Assembly: GCA_030686995.1 (NCBI GenBank)
Contig: CM060697.1
Span: 102,919,272 to 102,983,271, forward strand
Origin: Artemisia argyi
Lineage: Eukaryota; Streptophyta; Magnoliopsida; Asterales; Asteraceae
Length of the DNA: 64,000 nucleotides
Reading direction: 5' to 3'
Within the stretch, counting starts at the first letter, position 1; the number at the start of each line of letters is the position of its first letter. The notes under the pieces are model-generated. The model saw only the letters and a list, made by a program, of their open reading frames with translations, did not search any database and was not told the DNA's origin. This document shows positions 13,659 through 25,000 of the stretch, piece after piece. A program made the position numbers and the translations under genes.

Positions 13659-16023
13659 AAAAGTATAAAGATTAGGGTTCGCTGTCTGACTTCTTTTCTT
13701 CTTTGTATACTTGAAACCACTGATTAATTCTTTTTATCGGTGATGTTGTGATAAAAAAAAATAAGTGGGAGGTTGGTTGACTTACATCTGGTGTTTTGTC
13801 TTGTTTGATTAGATCTTTGTTATAAAATTTTCACAAGAATTTTCTTCTGAAACTAAGATCTTAAGCTCTCAAAGTGGTCCGTCATTTGGCATTGTAATTT
13901 GTAGTGATGGTGGAGTGATTTCTTTTATTGATACTTTTTGTGTTTTTCAAATTCCAGGGTAGGGTGTCAGGTTCAGGTCTAGCCTTTTAGGGGGCGTTGG
14001 TTAGGGTGTCAGGTTCAGGTCTAGCCTTTTAGGGGGTGTTTGGTTCGTTGTAATTCATTGTAATTGTAATCTGAATTACATTCCAATCATGGTTGGTTGG
14101 CAGAGTGTAAGTAATTGTAATTCGGATTACATTACAGTGACTGTTTGGTTTGCGTTGTCATTTTAATTCAATCACTCCAATTACAACAAGTGAAGGAATC
14201 CAGATTACATAGGAAGTTGGATGGAAAGTTTTTAAGTACGTCGTCGTCGTCTTCATCATCATCATCATCATCATCTTCGAAAACTTGATTCCTTTAGGCT
14301 TGTCACAGTAAGCATAGTCGATCGATCGATTCAATCGATCGCAATCGATCAACCTTGTTGTGGAGGGAATTGAGTGATCGATCGTTTGGTACTTTTTGGA
14401 GAATGAAGGTCGCAAATGCGATCGATTGTCCTTTTGTGTTTGTGTGTTTATTTTTATTTATTTTTTCTTTCTTAGCCCTTTTTTTTCCTCGGCCCTTGTG
14501 TTTGTTATGTTTTGACATAAAAGTTAAAACACGAATTACATTAAATAATAAAGTGAAAAAACGAAATACATAGTACGATTAATAGAAACACAAATTCATA
14601 AAAGGAATCATCTGAGACTCAACCCTCCTCACTCGAAGACTCCCTAAACTCACCATCATAATACTTGCCTTCCATGATGTCAAACCAGTTCTTGTTAAGA
14701 TGTTCAGCATCCCTGGCTTCCTGCTCCAAACGAGCAGCTTCCTCTCTTGCCTCATTTTCTCGTATCTCTCTCAGTATTGCCTCATCAAGCTCAAGTTCTC
14801 GGAGACATTCCTCAGAAAAGTTAAACGGATTGTTTTGGAGGTCCACCGGTGGAGTGTTCACCGGTTCATTTTCCGATTGGAATACCGGAAAGATATCTTC
14901 TGGTGGAGTGTGATAAACTTCATCTTCTGGTGGAAAGATATCTTCTGGCACTTGTTCTGGATTTGGGAATTGTTGTGAGAAGTCTTTGCGAGACATTGTT
15001 GTGGAGAGAATGTGTTAATAAATTTTCTATGTGTGTGTTGTATGTGTAAAGCCCACTCATATTTGAATTTTAAATTTTGAATTTGAATTTTGGTGGGATC
15101 CCGCTCAAAGTTGAATTTGAATTTGAATTATGATATTGAATAGGGTTCGTTTTGAAAATATAAAGAAGAAAGGGTTTTTTTTGAAAAAAAAATGGATGAA
15201 GGTCGCCCTTACTGGGGCACGTAATCGCCTGAAGGTCAGTGGAGAGAAAAAGTTGACATGGCAGAGAAAATGGGATAAATTGACCCTCCTTACTGTGTCC
15301 GACCTTAAATCAAAAATATTAAAACAACAAATGAATTTAACAATTCACATGATCCTTTTTTCTTTTCAAACCCAAAAAATATATTGTGGAAATCTAAAAG
15401 AGATTGGTTGTGGCGGTCGAATTCCGGCGAGTTGCAGCAGTCAATGGTTGAGGCTGATGGAGAAATAGAAGCGGTGGTTCATGATTTATGGGTTTAATTT
15501 AATTTTGATATAATGATTGATTATTGGTTTTTTAATGGGTTTAATTTGATTATGGTTTGATGATGGAAGAAAATAATCAAGTTGATCATAATAGCTGATT
15601 CATAGTTCTTTAAATGATTCATAGTTCTTTAAGTGGGTTATTTGGGACCCCCTTAGTAGGGGGTTTGAACAGTAGCATGCATTGGAGAGTTGTAATGTGT
15701 GCATCATGGTGTTGTATTATATGTTTCGCGATTTGTACGGTTAACTAATAGAGAGAGTATATGTACATGAAATTACAGTCATGTCCCAATAATCCATCTT
15801 TTAAACGAAATGTTTGCTTAGATAATTGTATTAAAAAAAAAAACCAATAAATGCTTTTAAGTTAGAAATTGATTAGAATGTGGGTTTGGTTAGACCAATA
15901 GTTATAAGGCTGAACCAAAACAACACCCTACACCATCACATCAGCGCCATATCAGCTTTTTCTCTCTAAGATCAAATACTCGTAGTAAAAGAACCGCACT
16001 TACAACCAAAAACATACCCCACA

Positions 16024-16067
<44 letters not shown>

Positions 16068-19000
16068 ATTCGGTCCGGTAGCTGATCAAATGAATTGGGT
16101 GGGGGCACCTGTCCGGCTAGTCCCCAAGTAATAAGGGGCACACGTCCGGTTGGGTTTGGTTTAGGGTAGAATGGGGTAACACCTCCTATTGCGTTTAGTT
16201 TTAGATTTGTAGGGTAAAAAGAAAATAAAAAGTCATGAAAAAAATCAAGGTTGAAGATGAGTGTTGGTGAATGACCTAAATGCCGCCACATGAACAGCAC
16301 GTGACCACATTTGACGAAAAAACATAACGCCCGTTTGTAAGAACCGATCGGTTACAAAGTGTCCACCATAGGAAGGTGAAACTGCGTGTAAACCACATTG
16401 TCAAATTTATGTAATTAACTCTAAACCAAATCATACTTTTTAATACTTTCAACTCGGAAACATTTTTATTTGCTGCTCAAAAGTTAATTATTGTTGCTTT
16501 TTTGAGTGAAGGGTGAATAAGTTAATAAATTAATTATGAACTTGTTCAAAAAAAATAATAATAATTAGTATGAACGACATACCTCACGAACATGCAGAGC
16601 TTTCTGAACATCTTTATCGTTTGCCCAAACATTTATAAATATGTTATCAGCTTCCTAAAAATTAAATATATGAAGAAAAAAAAAACAAAAAAAACAAAAA
16701 AACAAAACTGATTTATCTTGATTATAAATGTATGATTTTATAATAAAACATCTTCCCTGCAAAATAAAAGGTTGCTTATGAATTTGAGAAATTAAGAAAA
16801 TTACCCGACAAGTTGGCTCTGGATCTACATCATCACACAACGGGTCTAATATATTTCCTAATTTTATTCCACTTGTGCACTGAAAGTAGGAATTTCATTT
16901 ATAGTTTAGATAGAAACATAATTTACTTAGTTGATCAAAATGATCCATGTTTACCTTATCCACCTGCTGCAGATTATCTGAACATATAGTGTTACTTGGA
17001 TCATTATATATGTAGTTGCCACGACAAGTTTCTTTTGTAGACTGGGATAAACACAAATCAGCCAGATAGAAAGCATAGTTTACTCGCATTAAGATGTCAA
17101 TATCTCACGATCAGTGGTTATATAAACATGTACCTCATAGATATCGTCTGATATAAGTGCAAGCCGGTGTGCATACTCAAATCTTGAATTAAAGTCAATA
17201 AATTTATCAGTCACAGGGCTAGAAATTAGGCATCCCTGTATAACAGAGGAATATAAGTTAATCTAGTGTAATTTCAAGTTCAAAAAAAAAAAAAAAAAAA
17301 AAAAACTTTTACAATGTATAACAATATGATATATATATATTTTTTTTGAACGGCGATTTTATTAAACACAAACTAGCAAGGAGCTAGATTACAAGGAAAT
17401 AAGGGAAGGGTTTTTTAGCCACTCGTTCCAACCAAACGAGGCTTTACATCTATGCTTAGACCAATGAAAAGAACTAGAGATAACATTATCCAATATCATC
17501 GACTTCATAGGAGTTTTCTCATCAAATAGGATCTTGTTACGATAATTCCACACATACCACCAAAGCGTATACCAAACTCCCTCGAACATTTGTTTGAGCT
17601 TAGACGCCATCCGACTTGAAGTTAACCACGTCTTCCATTCATCATACGAGTTCACTTCTTCGTAATCCATGTTCCACCACCGAACAATCTTTTTACCAAT
17701 ATCCCGAATCATACTACATCTAAAGAACAAGTGCTCCGAGGACTCGATATGATAATCACAAATGGGACAAGAAATATCTTGAATGTCAATACCTCTAAGA
17801 GAAATATTAAACCGAGTAGGCAGGGCATCACTCCTAATTTTCCAAGCTAGGACATTGACTTTTATAGGAACACACTTAACCCATCTAGTCGCCTCCCCGA
17901 TATTCGGAAGGTGCATCTCATCAATTTTCCTCCGAATAGAAGCCACCGAAAACTCACCCGTACTCTCCAAATTCCAAACCCACCTATCAGCCATAGGCAC
18001 GAGGTTGACCGATCGCACCACCTCCACCAAATTTTCCAGTTGTGTCTGTTCGGCTCCCCCCTAGGGTTACGTCGAAAAGAACTTACTAGATTAATGTCGC
18101 TCAACTTTGAACTAACGGTGACCTCCTTACGGTTCTCAAGAGCGAACAGGCGAGGAAAAAGATCTTTAAGAATACCACCCTCATACCAAGTGTCCGACCA
18201 GAATTTAGTCGATTCCCCATTTCCCATCTTATGTTTCAAAAAATCAAAAATATACACACCTTTTATTTGCAACGCCCGAACTTCATTCATAATAGATAAC
18301 CAGCAAGATCGACCAGGAGCCTCCCATCCCGAATTCACTTTACCATTGGCACCATGAATAGCTGTAATTACTTTTGCCCAAAGAGAGTCTTTCTGATTGA
18401 AAATTTTCCAAACCCATTTAATCATCAAACCTCTATTTAAAGCATATAAGCTTGACACACCAAGCCCTCCATGTTTTTTATCCGTCAAAACATTATTCCA
18501 CTTCACCCATGAAGCCTTGTTACTGCCCAACTCATGACCATTAAAAAAATGACCCCTAATTGATTCTAAGATTTTCAGAACCCTTTAAGGAACTTTGAAA
18601 ATCGACATATGAAATATAGGAATTGACCCTAACACCGATTTCAACAATGTTAAACGATTTCCAATGGATAAAGTTTTCATTTTCCATTTAGATAACCGAG
18701 TTTTCACTTTCTCAACGATCTCCTGCCATGCATGAACACGCGACATGGCTCCTCCCACTTTAGTACCAAGATAAGAAAAAGGACTATTTAGCACTAGACA
18801 TCCCAACTTTGCAGCCGCATGATTGACATGCGAGCTTTCCACATTAACCCCCATGATCTTACTTTTACTCAAATTAATCCTAAGGCCTGAAGCATGATAA
18901 AAACATTCTAATACGTGAATCAAAGTGGAAATATTATCATTGCTCCATTGCCCGAGAAAAACAGCATCATCCGCGTAGAACATGTGTGAAAGACACAATG

Positions 19001-22000
19001 ACTGATCCAACGTAATGCCCTTAAACAACCCCGCATCCACCACCCGCTGAAAGGATATATGAAGACTTTCCATTATGAGAATAAACAAGAAAGGAGATAA
19101 CGGGTCCCCTTGCTTCAAACCTTTATAGAATTGAAATTCATCTGTAGGACTTCCATTAACAAGAATAGAACCCCTTGAAGATGTAAGACAACATTGAATC
19201 CAATTGCACCATTTATTCCCAAAGCCAAACTTCTTTAACACGTCATCTAAGAAATCCCATCTAACCGAGTCATAAGCTTTCTCAAAATCCACCTTAAAAA
19301 TTAAAAATTTCTTCTTCTTCTTATAACACCATTGTAAAACCTCATTAAGAATAAACGGACCGTCTAACATTTGTCTCCCAGCAATAAATGCTGATTGCAC
19401 TTCGTCAACAATATCTCCCAAAACAGTAACAAGTCTATTAGTCAAAATCTTGGCAATAATCTTATAGATACTCCCAATAAGGCTAATGGGTCTAAAGTCC
19501 TTGACCAAATTAGCATCCGGGACTTTCGGGATCAAAGCTATAAAAGATGAATTACACCCGGAGGGAATATCACCATGATTGAAGAAATGTTTGACTGCCA
19601 CATACACATCATGCTCAATAACAGACCAAAATTGTCGATAAAAGTCAAATGTGAATCCATCCGGGCCCGGGGATTTGTCTATACCGCAATCCCAAACAGC
19701 CGACTTAATCTCCTCTTTAGTCACCTCTCATTCAAGATCCACACGTTGCTCTTCTGAAATCGATTTCGGATAACGCATATCAATACTAGCACGCCCCTCC
19801 ACAGGTTTAGCAAATCTGTTTTGAAAATGATTCAGAAATTCCCGTTTAACATCATCAGGTTGTTCATTCCACACACCATCAACCATAATACCCCTAATAT
19901 TCATTTGGTTGCGATTTTTATTCAACATCCCATGGAAAAAACTCGAATTTTCATCTCCTTCGATGGACCATTTGACCTTGGCCTTTTGAGCCAAATCCAT
20001 AGAGTGAATTTGGTCAATGTTACGTAACGCGTTCAACACCTCCAACCTTTTCCTCGCATCCTCTTCTGTCCCTGGGCCTTTGTCAATAACCTCATCCACC
20101 AACCGTAACTCCTCCTTAAGTTTCTCAGACGAAGCTTTTCTTTCACATCTATTATCTTTAATCCATTTCCTAATATTAGTTTTAAGGAATCTCAACTTAC
20201 CCGCCAAATTTCGCATACCATTCGACCCGTCTTCTGGAGCAGTATTCCAGGTCCCAGAAACAAACGCGTTAAAACCATCTAACTCGATCCAATGATGAAA
20301 GAATCGGAAAGGAACCGGACCATAATCATGAACCACCTCTCGTAAAAGAATAGGCCTGTGATCGGATAAGTATCTATCCAAAGTGATAGCACTAATATGA
20401 GGGCAAATATTGAACAGATTATTGGACACAAAAAACCTGTCAAGCTTGCTCATTTTAGTCGCGGACTTATGGCACCAAGTAAAAGCACTACCTCCAAGGT
20501 GAACTTCCTCAAGACCAGCATTATCGATAAAAGAATTGAAGACATCCGCCCCGTGAGCGTTGAAAATCGAACGAACCTCATTGAAATCACCCATAATCAC
20601 TACCTCTCCATGCCACTGATTAACAACATGAACCAAGTAATCCCATAACATACGTTTATCTCTTGGATCGTGTGGAGCATACACCGCAATTATAATGAGA
20701 TCAATACCATATTTTAACCAAACACCCCTAATAATGATAAAGAAATCCGAAATCGTGTAATTATTTTTACGAAAAGCATTAGGATCCCAAACACACAAAA
20801 TTCCTCCCGAATTGCCTACCGAATTACTGTGAAGATAATCAAAAACAGAATTACCCCAACATCTGCGAACGCAGAAAAGATCAATCTCCTCCAGCTTAGT
20901 TTCTTGAATCGCCAAAAAATTTACCTTATTTTTAACACACAACTCCTTCGCCCAATCTTTTTTGGCCTTTTGGGCAAGTCCTTGAATATTAAGGGACATA
21001 AAATTCATCGATTTACCATCGACTCTCCATGTGATTCAATAATATTTGATAAGTTATTAACCACCCCATCCATGTTATATCCCATTGTTTGACCGATTTT
21101 CACCACTTCCTCCATCAAACACAAGAAAGAACCCCCTGAACGCGGCGCCTTCGATTTTTTAAACCGCCCAATAGTAACAGATTCTACATCATCACCCTTA
21201 GAATTAGCATTATTAAAGACACCATCAACCCCATTAAACTCCTCATCTGCATTGCCATTAACTGACTTTTCCCCCATGTCACTACTATCATTCGTCTCAT
21301 TTTTAGGTGTAAACCCCGGTGGAAATTTAGGACTAGAATTCTCATCATTCTCCTTTTTCTTCATACCCTTTGTTTTCTTATTTAGTAACGAATAAAAACC
21401 AAAAGGATCCTCCGATATATCTCCCTTTTCACCACTTGCTTCATCAAGAACAGTTTCAGGAACTTCACCCGTGTCGCTATTTTCGCCACAATTATCAACT
21501 TCTATATTCTTATTATCACCTTCCAGAGAACCATCATCAGATTGCTCCTCATCTTCCGCATCCTCAACCAAATCAGGAATCCAACCAAGGACTTCCTTAG
21601 CACGAATCCAAAAAACTTTCCCACGGAAGATGATCTTAAAGTTTTCATATATGTTCGAAAGAGACTTTGTGTACAAGCATAGTCTTTTCGAGTGAAAACA
21701 ATTATCATCAATGTCATCAACATCAATTAAATCCCCCCACTTAGTAGCTATCCTTCTGAAAGTATTCATAGACCACAATTTCAAAGGAACACCTTCGACT
21801 TCAACCCACACAATACGACCATCAGGTTTGATGTCCAAAGATGCTTGTCGTATCTCCGAGAACCACGAACTTACCCCCACATTATCACGAAACGCCTCTT
21901 TCGTCTTAGTAGAGGAGAACTCCAAGAGGACCCACAGTTCCCCTAAGTATCTAACATTGAAGTCTACAAAACCCTCATTGAGCAACGCAGTCTTAAGATT

Positions 22001-25000
22001 CGTAAGTGACGCGAATTCTTTAACCCTACCCATCAAGGATTTGGACAAATCTCTAGAAAGCACACAATCTTCATCAAGAACAATAGCAGGGGAATCCATA
22101 TTTCCCATTGTATTAATATTTTTAACCACATTAGCAAACGACTTACCACTCCCTATACCCCCACTGTTCAAGTGAGAAGAATAATCGACATCCCTATGTT
22201 CCACACCATTATACTTAGCAGGAATATACCCCTTGTGCAAAGGCTCCCTTTGAAATCTCGCCAAGTTAGCATGTAACTTGAGTCGTCCCACCCAAATCGT
22301 ACATAGATTGTTCACCAAACGGTCCACATTAAACACGTTTATAAAACGGACAAAACCAAAACGCTTACCCTCTTTCGACCTCTTCTGTGGGATAAACGAA
22401 TCGACAACATGTCCATATTGTTTACATGATTGAAATAAGTCCTTCGCCGAGAAAGAATCAGGGAAATTTGTAACAAAAATCGAAGTAGATATACGATTAA
22501 CATCATCTTCTTTGGATTTGTAACTTCCCATGATCACCTCACTTGTGTTGATCTTGAAACCCTAGATTTGTTGGATGAAAACACAATCCAAAATTGTATA
22601 CTTTCAGCAAGAATTATACTACCTTTTAAAGAAAAGTGATCAAAGCAAGTTGAGTTTAGTATTTCAAACATATGTTCTTGTGGTACAATGATCTCAAGTT
22701 ACTTGAATCAGTTATACATAAAACTGAAAGAATAAGTTTGCAGGTGTTATATATTGATATACTAGTTTAATGCATACTTTAATATTCAGTTGTGGTTGAT
22801 TTCCACGTTCATTGCCTACAAAAATTATAGAATTATGAGTAATAGTTAACAGAAATTTGAACACGAAAGATGCATCTTGAATGATCAACATATCATAATT
22901 ATTTGTATCAGTGGAAAAAATAGCACAAAACAATAATACCCAAATCGTGTTTGATGGCTGGCTTATGAGATGTCATATATGGTAGATCTCTAAGAATCTA
23001 TTATCAAAGCCACAAACATTTATGGTTTACCTTATTCTTTACACTTACCAGGTCAAACTAGCACTTAGGCAGAAGACCAACATGCTACAATAATCAAGCT
23101 TTCGATTTCAAGGGTCATTAAAGTTTCACCCACGGTCTTGGATGTTACATAATAACTAGCTGGATATATGAATATGATGCAAGATACAGTTTTTATTGAG
23201 AAGCTCTTACCATTGTATGCCTCTAAAGCAACAATTGGGACGACAATGCCCATGTATGAAACCCCTGATATGTATAACGGATTATTTAGAAACCTCGGAT
23301 GTTCGACGAGCCACTGTATTTACGTATACATGTACATCACATAAAACACAAACATAATTAAATCACAAAAAAGTATAATAAAAAGAATAATCACCTTCCA
23401 AAATCTATTTGACTAGCATAAAAGGCCTTTGGGCCAAGAGTACCAAACATAACGTTTAGGTGGTTATTGAGTATGGATCTCCTTAGAGAGAGAGATGGAT
23501 ACATGAATATCACAATCAAAATGAAAACATGGATGTAACAATATATTAGGACTGTTTTTTTTTTTACCTTTTTTAGAAAATCATAGCAATGTAAAGCTAA
23601 AATGGAATAACTACTCCTCGATGCTTCCCAAGTTTTAGCGTATGAAAATCCTACACCAGCCGGTGCATCTACAAATATAATATTAGCCGCCTACAAAATT
23701 TCATAATTCTTTGTCACTGCACATAAATACAGTAAAAATCTACTCGGTTCATTGATAACTTATCATAAAACACTTATCGTTAAAAATAATCTATCGTATA
23801 TATAGAATTGAAGAACTGGTCAAATGTACGTATCTAACCATTCAAGCGTAACATTTGATTTCTGTGCAAAGTTGCAAACATATATTAGATGTATTTTGAA
23901 ATATGACAATACCAAGTTATAGCAAATGAATTATTTTTGCATACAAAAATTAACTTTTTTATTTTTTTCATGTTGATTCATTGTAACTCTCTCGGAGTTA
24001 TTCATGATACCTTGTTGAACTAGTTAAATGCGTGCATAGTATATTTTTTACTTACCTATGTTAATGGTGATGGTTATACAAGGTAAAAGGGCAATCGATT
24101 TTATTAGTATTCTCAATGTTTGTGAAAACTCATGCATTTTCATGTCCAAAATCAATATAGCTAGTGTCCTTGTGGGTGGCCGTAAGCATTTTCAAACCAG
24201 GATAGTTGAATACTGACAAGTTCAAGAGACGGGAAGATGATCACCTATGTGTTCTCGAGTTAGAGTTATGAAAAAAAAATGAAAAGGAAACAAAAAAAGT
24301 TGTGTTCTCGAGTAGCACTTAAGGAGGAAAAGAAATGTAAATGGAATGAAAGTCAATGTGATTTTGTTGATTATTAAAGTAAAGTGTTTCCTCCCGATTT
24401 TAGGGGGAAATGTTTACTTAATATTTCTTTACTTTTCTTTAAAATGACAAAACTCAAGAACAAAATGCATTCCTGTAAGTTTTCATGTATGCCTTGTAGT
24501 TATCACATGCATTTCTAATTAGTTTCCCACCATTGGTTATGAAATGTTTTAGGCTATTATTATGCATAGTTTATAAAGACCGTATATGTAACTGTAAGTC
24601 ATCATGCATGTAAGCTTTAGTTCTTTATACTTGCTAGAATGTATAGGGGAATTTGTGTATCGAAGATGCCACTTATTTCTATCTTGGCTCACATTTGTGG
24701 CATAAACTTTTTTTTAAAATGTCAAGATTGCCCTTATCTCACATAACATCATTGTATTCGTAGATTTCGTAAAGCACAAAAATAATAATAATAATAATAA
24801 TAATAATTAAAAAAAAAACACTGACTTTACTCTCCACAATTTACAAAGCATAACTTGCAAGTCTTTATTCTTTAAACTGAAACTCAATATATTATAGGAA
24901 GATCGTTAAACGTTTTATTACAAAATAAATCATGGGAAGAATAAGTTCGTAAAGAATGATCTTTTGCAAGTGTATGGAATGAGGAAGGAGGTAAAGTTGC

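Larger units (their letters stand above)
10975..16582 (-). other. SCPL intron 10 (5.6 kb) filled with transposon relics
   Basis: The donor GTATGT at 16582 and the acceptor AG at 10976-10975 join exons 10 and 11 in frame. The intron holds a hAT-like MITE, a MULE-type MITE, a PIF-like element, poly(G) and (CT)n tracts and a poly(A) run (about 16028-16065). None of these disrupts the exons. Confidence 0.8.
17340..22560 (-). mobile_element. L1-type LINE, near full length, defective
   Basis: It lies in SCPL intron 6, in the same orientation as the host gene. Order on the minus strand: short 5' leader, ORF1 (22531-21005), ORF2 (from 21008), a 3' untranslated end with AATAAAATCGCCGTTC and then a short A tail at about 17347-17340. 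This is the usual plant L1 layout. The 5' boundary is uncertain, since I could not find a clear target duplication; 22560 is an estimate. ORF2 carries two nonsense codons and one frameshift, so this copy cannot make a whole ORF2 protein. Confidence 0.9.

Noticed and set aside
13484..13720. Minus-strand frame with an Arg-Glu run
   Set aside because: Translation of the (CT)n tract; no family signature.
17340..22700. Target-site duplication of the LINE
   Set aside because: Sequences next to the A tail (ATATATCATATTGTT on the minus strand) and upstream of ORF1 share only short AT-rich matches; none was convincing, so the 5' boundary is left approximate.
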